From: a virus
IMG/VR virus record: IMGVR_UViG_3300036944_001048
Span: 1 to 39,880 of that record
Direction: 5' to 3' (one strand)
Length of the DNA stretch: 39,880 nt
Notes under the pieces: generated by a model
What the model was told of the DNA's origin: nothing
Seen by the model: the letters and a program-made list of their open reading frames with translations, nothing else
Databases searched by the model: none
Shown here: positions 6,331-12,253 of the stretch, piece after piece
How the letters are laid out: each line of letters opens with the position of its first letter
Numbering within the stretch: position 1 is the first letter of the stretch
Position numbers and translations under genes: made by a program

Positions 6331-6659
6331 GCTGCCCTCGCGTTGCGGTGAGGGATCGAGACACCCTTGCGGCGCAGGTTCGTGATGACAGCCGCTGCAG
6401 CCTTGCCAGGAACAGTAGTGCGGAACGCCGCGCCCTTGGACGTTGCGCCCCGAGTGCTGTCGATTTCACGAAACGAGCAGCCGGCCATGTAGAGGCTCAA
6501 CACCTCTTGCTCTGTCGGCGTCATCCGCTGGCCGCTGCCAAGCACTGCGACCACCGCAGCAACCGAGCGGCCGGACCATTCCGCAATTTCTTCCAGCGTG
6601 TCACCGCTGCGAAAGCACTCGCGCGCCCATTCCAGTTCATCACGGTCCCAGCGCATCAC
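6327..6659 (-). CDS. Small protein with two HTH-like segments
   Basis: 110 residues from GTG at 6659 (ATG at 6656 is the next codon); the start overlaps the previous stop. Residues 5-40 (RECFRSGDTLEEIAEWSGRS) and 46-100 (TPTEQEVLSLYMAGCSFREI) each look like a sigma-region-4/GcrA-type helix-turn-helix, and the second ends in a helix NLRRKG. A DNA-binding or transcription-regulating role is inferred from this pattern. It could tune the operon or host genes. I do not recognise a named family. Confidence 0.75.
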   Translation of the reverse strand: MMRWDRDELEWARECFRSGDTLEEIAEWSGRSVAAVVAVLGSGQRMTPTEQEVLSLYMAGCSFREIDSTRGATSKGAAFRTTVPGKAAAAVITNLRRKGVSIPHRNARAA

Positions 6660-6835
6660 CGCTCCTCCACCCGCACAATGATGTGGTCCAGAAGATCAGC
6701 CAACAATCGCATCTCGCGTTCCGGCGTGCGGCCATCACGCACCAGCCTCCGCATCAGGCGCTCGCAGTCGGCGCGGATGGTGTCGTCAGTGGCGGGGCGC
6801 GGGGCGTTTGGCCTCAGTTGCACTACGTTGCTCAT
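6656..6835 (-). CDS. 59-residue hypothetical protein
   Basis: ATG at 6835 overlaps the preceding stop (ATGA) and the stop overlaps the next start. The product starts MSNVVQLRPNAPRP, a disordered Pro-rich leader, followed by two charged helices (about residues 18-57). No family is recognised. The longer in-frame upstream reading is Pro/Cys/Arg-rich and runs across the neighbouring gene, so it was not used. Confidence 0.65.
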   Translation of the reverse strand: MSNVVQLRPNAPRPATDDTIRADCERLMRRLVRDGRTPEREMRLLADLLDHIIVRVEER

Positions 6836-6996
6836 ATCGGCCTCCGCAGCTTGGCGCACGTCGAGCGCACCACGTTGACGGTCTGGCGCTTGCGCACATG
6901 GCTGGTCAGGTCGAAGGCAGACACCTCGGCAGAGCGCGCCAGGTGCTCCGTGAGCGCGAACGCAGGGCGGGTGAGGGCTAGGGCTTCGCGGATCAT
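6832..6996 (-). CDS. 54-residue hypothetical protein, possible HTH
   Basis: ATG at 6996 and TGA at 6832..6834 both overlap neighbouring genes by four bases, the rule in this operon. The peptide has a helix (about 2-22) then VSAFDLTSHVRKRQTVNVVR, which reads like a helix-turn-helix with a basic second helix, and ends KLRRPI. The net charge is positive, so nucleic-acid binding is plausible but unproven. Confidence 0.6.
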   Translation of the reverse strand: MIREALALTRPAFALTEHLARSAEVSAFDLTSHVRKRQTVNVVRSTCAKLRRPI

Positions 6997-7286
6997 TGGT
7001 CGCGCTCCATTCTTGCATCACGCAGATCGTCCGCATCCGGCCCGTCATCCTCGTCGGGGTTCTCCATGATGTCGGTGATCCACTGGTCTTCCTCGGCGTC
7101 CGACATGAAGTCGTCCTCGCCGCTCGCTAGCTTCACGCTGATGACTTCGACCTCGCCGCCTTCGGCCTGGTAGCAAGTCTCGGCGGGGCCTGACGTTTGC
7201 GCGGGGACGTAAGGCGACTGGGTGTAGGTCACGATCACGCAGTCCTCGTTCTCGCGGTAGAATTTGCGGGTGCGGAGGCGGATCAT
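6993..7286 (-). CDS. Acidic hypothetical protein
   Basis: 97 residues from the ATG at 7286, which overlaps the previous stop (ATGA). The N-terminal part (about 1-55) alternates beta-type residues, starting with a basic RLRTRKFYR strand. The C-terminal 40 residues are extremely acidic (ENPDEDDGPDADDLRD). Small proteins with such Asp/Glu-rich tails can mimic DNA or bind basic partners; this is only an analogy. An upstream in-frame extension overlaps the neighbouring gene and has no ribosome site. Confidence 0.7.
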   Translation of the reverse strand: MIRLRTRKFYRENEDCVIVTYTQSPYVPAQTSGPAETCYQAEGGEVEVISVKLASGEDDFMSDAEEDQWITDIMENPDEDDGPDADDLRDARMERDQ

Positions 7287-7444
7287 GCTGCACCTGTGGC
7301 TTTGGCGTTCAGGCGCTTGCACTCGGCTACTGCAGCCGACTTGTATGCCCACTGCTGGACCGGCGTTTGGCCGTCGTAGATCGCCCAGAAGTTGCGCTTA
7401 GCTGACGGGCTCCACTCGGGCTTGACCGTGTATCGCTGGCCCAT
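7283..7444 (-). CDS. 53-residue hypothetical protein
   Basis: Starts at ATG 7444 (or GTG 7447, directly before it) with GGGGAGG upstream at good spacing. The sequence is compact: a beta-strand RYTVKPEW, a strand FWAIYDGQTPVQQW, then a basic helix SAAVAECKRLNAKA. This strand-strand-helix pattern is frequent in small phage proteins of unknown role. The stop overlaps the next start (ATGA). Confidence 0.7.
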   Translation of the reverse strand: MGQRYTVKPEWSPSAKRNFWAIYDGQTPVQQWAYKSAAVAECKRLNAKATGAA

Positions 7445-7728
7445 CACGCCACCTCCCCGCACAGCTTCGCGATGGCCGCAGCCAGCGCACGCTCGCAATC
7501 AGCCGCCGCGTTCTTCACGCTTTCAAGCTGCTCGTCCGTCGCCTGCCAGCGCGCGGCGCGTTCCGCTGCGTCGCTCATGCGGTTGACGTAAATGCGCGCG
7601 TCTTCTGCTGCGTTCAGCGCGAGGTAGACCTGACGGCCCGCCTCGTCGTGTTGGGTGATCGTGAAGCGCGGCGCGGGCGCGTAGGGCGTGGCGTTCGCGT
7701 CGCTAAGGGGTCCGTGGTCGCGGTACAT
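7444..7728 (-). CDS. First gene of the leftward operon, hypothetical
   Basis: 94 residues from the ATG at 7728, preceded by GATGGAGCCACC, a good ribosome site. It is the first gene after the leftward promoter at 7766..7794, leaving an untranslated leader of about 30 nt. Residues 20-45 are beta-like (RFTITQHDEAGRQVYLAL); 45-90 are helical, with a ready coiled-coil pattern and an Ala-rich end. No known family. As the first product made after repression is lifted, it may act on the host or on transcription. A longer reading to 7809 would run through the operator and promoter and is rejected. Confidence 0.75.
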   Translation of the reverse strand: MYRDHGPLSDANATPYAPAPRFTITQHDEAGRQVYLALNAAEDARIYVNRMSDAAERAARWQATDEQLESVKNAAADCERALAAAIAKLCGEVA

Positions 7729-7765
7729 GGTGGCTCCATCTGCCTGCGTGGGCTTCGATGGGGCT

Positions 7766-7794
7766 ATCTTCCACAATGGAAGAATGATCGTCAA
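7766..7794 (-). promoter_or_regulatory. Leftward early promoter (PL-like)
   Basis: On the minus strand TTGACG (7794..7789) is followed by a 17-bp spacer and GAAGAT (7771..7766). The rightward promoter at 8233..8261 has the same plan: TTGAC, 17 bp, GAAGATA, with the CTTCC-N5-GGAAG palindrome at the same offset over the -10 region. The -10 is weak by consensus, but the shared architecture supports it. It would drive the operon from 7728 through xis and int. Confidence 0.65.
7768..7782. promoter_or_regulatory. Operator OL1, CTTCC-N5-GGAAG
   Basis: CTTCCACAATGGAAG, a 15-bp palindrome, overlaps the -10 of the leftward promoter. It is one of five copies of CTTCC-N5-GGAAG in the 7768..8259 switch region. 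Binding by the repressor and/or the Cro-like protein would block RNA polymerase. Confidence 0.8.
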
Positions 7795-7802
7795 TACGAA
7801 AT

Positions 7803-7817
7803 CTTCCATGTCGGAAG
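7803..7817. promoter_or_regulatory. Operator OL2, CTTCC-N5-GGAAG
   Basis: CTTCCATGTCGGAAG, centred 35 bp from OL1 and just upstream of the -35 of the leftward promoter. It lies between the repressor stop codon and the leftward promoter, so it could also slow transcripts coming through from the repressor gene. Confidence 0.8.
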
Positions 7818-7840
7818 ACTTTTTCGCTAACGGATTATTA

Positions 7841-8164
7841 CTAGGCGCGTTTCGCTGACTTGAGCATCTGGACGATGACGGCGCGGACTGGCTCGTCCAG
7901 ACCGGCTAACAGCTCTTCCTGCGTAGGTCTGTCGGGGTGGCGGTACAGGTCGCCCACCTCGACATCGAGCGCGAAGGCAAACGCCGCAATCCATTCCGTG
8001 CTCATCTTTGCGGGGTCTTTGAGCTTTTTCGATATCGTGCCACTGCTGCCGACCTCCAGGCGCCGCGCTATGTCTGTCTGGTTCAATCTCCGCTTCTCCA
8101 TCCACTCGTGGATGAACAGGCGCGCTGGCTTGCGCAGGCCGATGCGGGGGACGTTTCTACTCAT
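7841..8164 (-). CDS. Lysogeny repressor-type HTH protein
   Basis: 107 residues from ATG 8164. Residues 15-75 form an HTH_3 (phage CI/Cro) domain: RLNQTDIARRLEVGSSGTIS is the helix-turn-helix and later helices include STEWIAAFAFALDVEVGDLY. After it comes only a helical tail of about 30 residues; there is no S24/LexA-type peptidase domain, so RecA-stimulated self-cleavage is not possible as in lambda CI. It lies divergent to the Cro-like gene between the two operator clusters, which marks it as the probable repressor. No strong ribosome site precedes the ATG; TATTCT lies just upstream, so the message may be leaderless. Its own promoter region carries OR2 and OR3. Confidence 0.88.
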   Translation of the reverse strand: MSRNVPRIGLRKPARLFIHEWMEKRRLNQTDIARRLEVGSSGTISKKLKDPAKMSTEWIAAFAFALDVEVGDLYRHPDRPTQEELLAGLDEPVRAVIVQMLKSAKRA

Positions 8165-8179
8165 AGCGGGAGAATAAAC

Positions 8180-8194
8180 CTTCCGCGCTGGAAG
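8180..8194. promoter_or_regulatory. Operator OR3, CTTCC-N5-GGAAG
   Basis: CTTCCGCGCTGGAAG lies 16 bp upstream of the repressor ATG (8164), where it overlaps any promoter for that gene. It would allow the repressor or the Cro-like protein to control repressor expression. Confidence 0.8.
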
Positions 8195-8198
8195 GCCG

Positions 8199-8213
8199 CT
8201 TCCGATATGGAAG
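8199..8213. promoter_or_regulatory. Operator OR2, CTTCC-N5-GGAAG
   Basis: CTTCCGATATGGAAG, centred 19 bp from OR3, a close spacing that could favour cooperative binding of two dimers. It lies between the repressor promoter region and the rightward promoter. Confidence 0.8.
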
Positions 8214-8232
8214 AAAAGTTTTAGACACCCCC

Positions 8233-8261
8233 TTGACCGCCTTTCTTCCAATATGGAAGAT
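8233..8261 (+). promoter_or_regulatory. Rightward early promoter (PR-like)
   Basis: TTGACC (8233..8238), a 17-bp spacer and GAAGAT (8256..8261), matching the leftward promoter in layout, including the position of the operator over the -10. The Cro-like ATG is only 8 bp past the -10, so this transcript may be leaderless or nearly so. Confidence 0.65.
8245..8259. promoter_or_regulatory. Operator OR1, CTTCC-N5-GGAAG
   Basis: CTTCCAATATGGAAG overlaps the -10 of the rightward promoter; its GGAAG half is also the only ribosome-site-like sequence before the Cro-like ATG at 8269. Protein bound here would block both transcription start and access to that site. Confidence 0.8.
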
Positions 8262-8268
8262 ACACGGT

Positions 8269-8505
8269 ATGAAGAAAAAGTCTCCCCTCTGGCACTGGCG
8301 TCAAATCAAGGGCGTGTCGCAAGCCGAGCTTGGCAAACTGCTGGGCGTTCAGGATGCGGCTGTCACCAAATGGGAAAAGGGCCGCGTTCCGGCTGAGCGC
8401 GTCCTGCCCGTCAGCAAAGTGACTGGCATCCCCGCGCACCAGATACGTCCCGACCTTTATCCGGCACCCACCAAAGAGCGCAAGGAGGCCGGGGCGACCG
8501 CGTAA
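8269..8505 (+). CDS. Cro/YdaS-like HTH regulator
   Basis: 78 residues from ATG 8269; a TTG at 8233 would begin inside the -35 and is rejected. The body is a Cro/YdaS-type helix-turn-helix: GVSQAELGKLLGVQDAAVTKWEKG, followed by VPAERVLPVSKVTGIPAHQIRPDLYP. The VPAER and RPDLYP signatures match YdaS-like proteins, which recognise the same operators as their partner repressor and promote lytic growth. It is the first gene rightward from the switch. The tail is short and charged. Confidence 0.9.
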   Translation: MKKKSPLWHWRQIKGVSQAELGKLLGVQDAAVTKWEKGRVPAERVLPVSKVTGIPAHQIRPDLYPAPTKERKEAGATA

Positions 8506-8689
8506 GCGGTCAATCGGGGCGGACATGACACATCACACGACACCGCGCGCTCTGCCGCGCGCATCAATCCCGAACACCAAAACGCACGAACGGAATGCGT
8601 GTTCCGTCCGTGCGTGCGCCGCCGGCTCGACCCCCAACACCCAGCCGGCGGCGCGAACATTAACCCCCGTCCGTGGTCCGGTCGGGACT
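8506..8689 (+). other. Untranslated leader with two strong tandem hairpins
   Basis: No convincing gene lies between the Cro-like stop and the RusA gene. A first hairpin pairs 8584..8595 with 8602..8613 (11 of 12 bp, 6-nt loop); a second pairs 8616..8627 with 8643..8654 (12 of 12 bp, 15-nt loop rich in C and A). They are only 2 bp apart and neither has a T-run. They lie just before an intrinsic terminator, so they may form an antitermination or put-like RNA element, or a small RNA. Confidence 0.55.
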
Positions 8690-8714
8690 GCCTGCGCTTC
8701 GGCGCGGGCCTTTT
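8690..8714 (+). terminator. Intrinsic terminator before the early operon (tR1-like)
   Basis: GCCTGCGC, loop TTCG, GCGCGGGC form an 8-bp stem (one T-G pair) closed by a stable tetraloop, followed by C and TTTTATT. It ends only 16 bp before the RusA ATG, so rightward transcripts from the switch would stop here unless antitermination or readthrough occurs. Confidence 0.8.
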
Positions 8715-8730
8715 ATTCGGGAGGCTGCGC

Positions 8731-9192
8731 ATGAGCGCGCTCCGCTTCGTGATCCCGGGCGAACCACGCGGGAAGGGCAGGCCGCGCTTTGGTCGCTCGC
8801 GCGCTGGCTTCGTGACCGTGCGCACCGACGACAAGACCGCGACATACGAAAATCTCGTGAAGCTGGCGGCGCTCCAGGTCGGCGCAAGGCCGTTTGCGGG
8901 GCCGCTTGCTGTCGCGGTGACTGCTTACTTTGTCCCGCCTCCGTCATGGTCGAAGAAGCGCCGCGCGGCTGCGTTGGCGGGTCACGAGACGCCGAGCCGC
9001 TTCGACATCGACAACATTTGCAAGGCCGTTTTTGACGGCCTGAACGGCATCGCGTTCGAAGACGATAAACAGATCGCGCTGCTGTACGCGCGCAAGCTGT
9101 TTGCTGACGTAGCGCGCTGCGAAATTGAGGTTTTCCCGTCCACGGGAACACAAGAGCAAAGCGATGGTGTCCTGCGAGATAAGGCGGCCTAG
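8731..9192 (+). CDS. rusA: RusA-type Holliday junction resolvase
   Basis: 153 residues from the ATG at 8731, preceded by CGGGAGG; upstream in-frame codons run through the terminator and are excluded. RusA hallmarks are visible: a PRGKGRPRF strand near residue 12, FDIDNICKAVFDGLNG with D92, D94, K98 and D102, and the acidic pair D111/D112 followed by K113. These acidic residues bind the metal used to cut Holliday junctions. The enzyme resolves recombination or replication intermediates before packaging. It opens the early rightward operon, followed by recombination genes. Confidence 0.93.
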   Translation: MSALRFVIPGEPRGKGRPRFGRSRAGFVTVRTDDKTATYENLVKLAALQVGARPFAGPLAVAVTAYFVPPPSWSKKRRAAALAGHETPSRFDIDNICKAVFDGLNGIAFEDDKQIALLYARKLFADVARCEIEVFPSTGTQEQSDGVLRDKAA

Positions 9193-9283
9193 GCCGCGCG
9201 AATAAGCAGGGGCAAGTGCTCCTTTCCACCATCGCCCGCCATCCAGCGGCGCAAGGGAAGGGGTCTGAAAAAAGGAGCCGACT

Positions 9284-10117
9284 ATGGGACTACCCATTAT
9301 CTCGGCCGACGAACGGATGCGGCAAACGAGGGGCGTCAAGGCGCTCATCCTCGGGCCTCCGGGCGTTGGCAAGACATCACTGCTTCGCACCATCGACGCG
9401 AAGTCTACCCTGTTCGTTGACCTCGAGGCCGGCGACCTCGCCGTGCAGGACGTCGCGGTTGACCAGATGCGCCCCGGCACATGGGAAGAGTGCCGCGACC
9501 TGGCGTGCTTCCTCGCGGGGCCTAACCTGAACGTGCGGCCGAAAGACCAGTACGGGCAAGACCACTATGACCGTGCCGTGGCGCGGTTCGGATCGGCCGA
9601 CAGCCTGTCGAAGTATTCCACCATCTTCATCGACAGCATCACGGTTGCCGGCCGCCTCTGCTTCAACTGGTGCGAGCACCAGCCCGAGGGCTTCAACGCC
9701 AAGGGCGAGAAGAACTTGTTGGGTGTTTATGGCCTCCACGGCCGCGAGCTGATCCAGTGGATTACCCGCCTGCAGCACGCACGCGCACAGAATGTGGTGT
9801 TCGTCGCGCTGTTGGAAGAAAAAGAGGACGACTTCAAGCGCAAGTCGTGGGCGATGCAGGTCGATGGCGCAAAAGCCGGGCGCGAGATGCCAGGCATCGT
9901 TGATGAAGTCATCACGCTTGCCATCATCCGCCCCGATGACGGTCCGCCCTATCGGGCATTCGTCACGGACCCCGCGAATGAGTGGGGCTTCCCCGCGAAG
10001 GACCGCTCCGGCCGTCTCGACCCGATGGAAAAGCCGCACCTCGGCGACCTCTTCAACAAGCTGAACGACACGGCGCGCGGAGCATCCGCCAAGACGACAC
10101 CGCGCGCCGCTGCCTGA
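9284..10117 (+). CDS. Sak4-like RecA-fold ATPase (AAA_24)
   Basis: 277 residues; AAAGGAGCC precedes the ATG. Walker A is GPPGVGKT (24-31), and Walker B is IFIDS with D117. The EECRDLACFLAG segment and a conserved LLEEKEDD region are typical of the phage AAA_24 nucleotide-binding proteins, of which Sak4-type single-strand annealing recombinases are the best known. It would load on ssDNA and anneal it to a partner strand. The next gene is a probable ssDNA-binding protein and RusA lies upstream, a usual Sak4 neighbourhood. A helicase-like role cannot be excluded. Confidence 0.88.
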   Translation: MGLPIISADERMRQTRGVKALILGPPGVGKTSLLRTIDAKSTLFVDLEAGDLAVQDVAVDQMRPGTWEECRDLACFLAGPNLNVRPKDQYGQDHYDRAVARFGSADSLSKYSTIFIDSITVAGRLCFNWCEHQPEGFNAKGEKNLLGVYGLHGRELIQWITRLQHARAQNVVFVALLEEKEDDFKRKSWAMQVDGAKAGREMPGIVDEVITLAIIRPDDGPPYRAFVTDPANEWGFPAKDRSGRLDPMEKPHLGDLFNKLNDTARGASAKTTPRAAA

Positions 10118-10149
10118 TCAATCCCCAATCAAGAGAAAGAACACGCATC

Positions 10150-10728
10150 ATGTCTATCGACTTCAACCTGGCCGAACGTCAATCCGCCCCGGCCGGCGAG
10201 CCCATCCCCGAGGGCACTGTTGCGCCCGTCATCATGGCGCTGCGCGAGATCAAGACCGGCAAGAGCGGGGCGCAGGGCCTCGACGTTGAGTACACCGTCA
10301 CCGCCGGGCCGTTCAAGAACCGCAAGGCGTGGGGATGGGTCGGCATCGCGGGCAATGGCAGCGAGGGCCACAATACGATGGTCCGCATCTCGCACGCTGC
10401 CCTGCGCGCCATGCTCGAAAGCGCCTACGGCATCGACCCGGAGGACAAGGGCGCCGCTGCGATGGAAGCGCGCCGCATCAACGATTGGGAAGATTTCGAC
10501 GGGCTTGAGTTCGTCGCGCGTTTCTCGGTCGAAGCGGCCAAGGACTACACCGACCAGCGCACGGGCGAGACGAAAACCGGCAAGGCGAAAAACACGCTTC
10601 GCGCGGTGACGCCTGACGACGAAGACTACAAGGGCTTCACGCCCGCGAAGAAGGGCAAGGCCGCGCCCGCGAAGGCGAACGGCACGGCCCAACCCGTGAC
10701 GGGCGGCAACCGCCCGGCGTGGGCGTAA
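10150..10728 (+). CDS. Probable ssDNA-binding protein (phage SSB-like)
   Basis: 192 residues from ATG 10150, with AAGAGAAAGAA upstream. It begins MSIDFNLAERQ, then IPEGTVAPVIMALREIKTG, a beta-rich fold typical of the SSB-like/DUF669-type proteins found next to Sak4 recombinases. After about residue 150 it becomes a Lys/Ala/Pro-rich flexible tail ending in RPAWA. It would coat ssDNA and recruit the neighbouring recombinase. Its N-terminal peptide matches that of the primase-helicase (12250), which suggests a common partner or docking mode. Confidence 0.75.
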   Translation: MSIDFNLAERQSAPAGEPIPEGTVAPVIMALREIKTGKSGAQGLDVEYTVTAGPFKNRKAWGWVGIAGNGSEGHNTMVRISHAALRAMLESAYGIDPEDKGAAAMEARRINDWEDFDGLEFVARFSVEAAKDYTDQRTGETKTGKAKNTLRAVTPDDEDYKGFTPAKKGKAAPAKANGTAQPVTGGNRPAWA

Positions 10729-10735
10729 CCGGGCA

Positions 10736-10769
10736 GGGGGCGGGGTAACTCTCGCCCCCACGCTGGGGC
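10736..10769 (+). promoter_or_regulatory. Two mutually exclusive hairpins before 10777
   Basis: GGGGGCG (10736..10742) pairs with CGCCCCC (10753..10759); alternatively GCCCC (10754..10758) pairs with GGGGC (10765..10769). The two stems share bases and cannot form together. The GGGG of the second stem is the only ribosome-site-like sequence before the ATG at 10777, so the choice of fold could control translation. This is a structural reading only. Confidence 0.35.
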
Positions 10770-10776
10770 AAATACA

Positions 10777-11166
10777 ATGACAGATGATCCAGACAATGTG
10801 GCGACCGTTGCGGCGGCCGCCACGCTCAAACGCATGCTTGCAGACCGGCGGCATGTCGTGACCGACAAGGACGCGTGGTTTCTCGCCTTCACGTCAATCA
10901 ATACATGGATACAGGCGCGCACATGCAATTGGGCGACGCGGCGCGGCACGCCGCGTTGCGGTTCGCCCGATGCGATGACGCTGGGCTTTGCCGAGGCGGC
11001 GCTGCCGCTCATCGCGGACAAGGCGAGCGGCCTGCCGTGGGCTGAACCGCTGGGCCGATGGTCGAAGGTGGATGTCGCCACGCTCTTTGCGGTGGCCGCA
11101 GAGGCCATCGAGGCGAGCCGCATTCACACGCTGGAAGATCCAACATTTGACGAGGTAGGGGCATGA
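10777..11166 (+). CDS. Hypothetical early protein
   Basis: 129 residues, mostly helical and Ala-rich. Residues 13-45 and 65-115 are likely helices; a central segment (about 47-65) carries two Cys and several Arg. No motif or family is recognised. Its stop overlaps the next ATG (ATGA), and it sits between the SSB-like gene and the nuclease module, so a DNA-metabolism accessory role is a guess from context. Confidence 0.75.
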   Translation: MTDDPDNVATVAAAATLKRMLADRRHVVTDKDAWFLAFTSINTWIQARTCNWATRRGTPRCGSPDAMTLGFAEAALPLIADKASGLPWAEPLGRWSKVDVATLFAVAAEAIEASRIHTLEDPTFDEVGA

Positions 11167-11519
11167 CAACGCGCTTCAAACAGATCGACATGGAAAACTC
11201 AAAGGCCATCGCGCGCGAGATGAACGCCAGGCGCACATGCGAGGGCTGCGCGTTCCTCGTGACGCATCTCCGGCCGCGCTGCATGGGCGAGACATCGCCC
11301 AACTTCAGGACGCCCCGCGATACCTATCACGAACGCTGCGGCGCCTATGCCGTGCGCGGCCGTGACGGGAAGCCGGTCGAGCGCAAGCCCGAACCGCCGG
11401 CGCCAGTGGAGAAGCGCAAGCGCATGCGGCTCGTCGAGGTGCGCGGCGAGAAGCGGGCCGTGACCGAGGATGAATACGACCGCCTGCTGGCGCGCAACGC
11501 CGCAAGGAGGCGCGCATGA
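11163..11519 (+). CDS. Small Cys-rich protein, possible zinc binder
   Basis: 118 residues, ATGA overlap with the previous stop. C26 and C29 (CEGC) with C40 and C59 could form one four-cysteine zinc site. The rest is basic with a Pro-rich spacer (about residues 75-84) and a C-terminal VTEDEYDRLLARNAARRR helix. No family is recognised. It precedes the nuclease gene and overlaps it by 4 bp, so it may be an accessory factor. Confidence 0.75.
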   Translation: MTTRFKQIDMENSKAIAREMNARRTCEGCAFLVTHLRPRCMGETSPNFRTPRDTYHERCGAYAVRGRDGKPVERKPEPPAPVEKRKRMRLVEVRGEKRAVTEDEYDRLLARNAARRRA

Positions 11520-12253
11520 TCGACCTGAACCCCTCCAGCATGGTCCGCACGGCAGATGTCGCCGCCATCCATGCGCTTATCGACGGGCTCCCGCCGCCGG
11601 CCGAGAAGCGGCGCACTTATGTCGGCGCGTCCGCTATCGGCTCGCCCTGCGAGCGCAAGATACAGTACGAGTTCATGGGGCTCCCGCATGACGAGGGTTG
11701 GCGTTTCAGCGCGCGAACGCTGCGCATCTTCCAGCGCGGGCATGTCATGGAAAGCATGTCCGCCGTCTGGCTGGCAGACGCTGGCTTCCGGCTGACGCAG
11801 ACGGGCAGGAACGGCCAGCCCCTCGGCTTCAAGGTGGCTGACGGCTCGTTCGCCGGCCACGTTGACCGCGTCATCACGGGCGGGCCCGCCGACATCGCGT
11901 ATCCGCTGGTGTGGGAGCACAAGGCGCTTGGGTCGAAGTCGTGGAAGGCGCTCGAGAGCAGGGGCCTGGCGAAGGCCAAACCGGAGTACGCCGACCAGGT
12001 CGCGGTCTACCAGGCCTACATGGACCTGACGAACCCCGCCCTGTTCATGGCGGTCAACGCGGACACGATGGAAATCTATTTGGAGTTGGTGCCCTTCGAC
12101 CGGATCCGCGCGCAGGCGGCGTCTGACCGGGCCGTGGGGATCATCATGGACAGCAGGGCGGGGGCGCTCCGCCCGCGCTGCACCGACGATCCGACCTTCT
12201 ATGCGTGTTCGGACTGTCCGTTCCGCAAGCGTTGCTGGGGGGCTGCGGCATGA
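11516..12253 (+). CDS. PD-(D/E)XK nuclease, Cas4/RecB-like with Fe-S-type cysteines
   Basis: 245 residues, ATGA overlap. The nuclease core is readable: E79 after GH in the first helix, D117 in AGHVDR, and E134-x-K136 in WEHKAL, followed by a Gln (Q161) in the DQVAVYQAYM helix. Four cysteines, C45 and then C231, C234 and C240 (CSDCPFRKRC), are placed as in Cas4/AddB-type 4Fe-4S nucleases. It is probably an exonuclease that makes the single strands used by the Sak4-like annealer. There are no CRISPR genes nearby, so this is a phage recombination nuclease and not part of a CRISPR system. Confidence 0.9.
   Translation: MIDLNPSSMVRTADVAAIHALIDGLPPPAEKRRTYVGASAIGSPCERKIQYEFMGLPHDEGWRFSARTLRIFQRGHVMESMSAVWLADAGFRLTQTGRNGQPLGFKVADGSFAGHVDRVITGGPADIAYPLVWEHKALGSKSWKALESRGLAKAKPEYADQVAVYQAYMDLTNPALFMAVNADTMEIYLELVPFDRIRAQAASDRAVGIIMDSRAGALRPRCTDDPTFYACSDCPFRKRCWGAAA

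Noticed and set aside
7444-7809. Upstream start for the first leftward-operon gene
   Set aside because: The longer reading begins in operator OL2 and runs through the promoter; the ATG at 7728 has a clear ribosome site.
8525-8734. A 69-codon rightward frame ending with an ATGA overlap at the rusA start
   Set aside because: It is Thr/Pro/Ala/Arg-rich without regular structure and coincides with two strong hairpins and a terminator, which explain the sequence better. Its GGGGCGGAC upstream keeps it barely possible.
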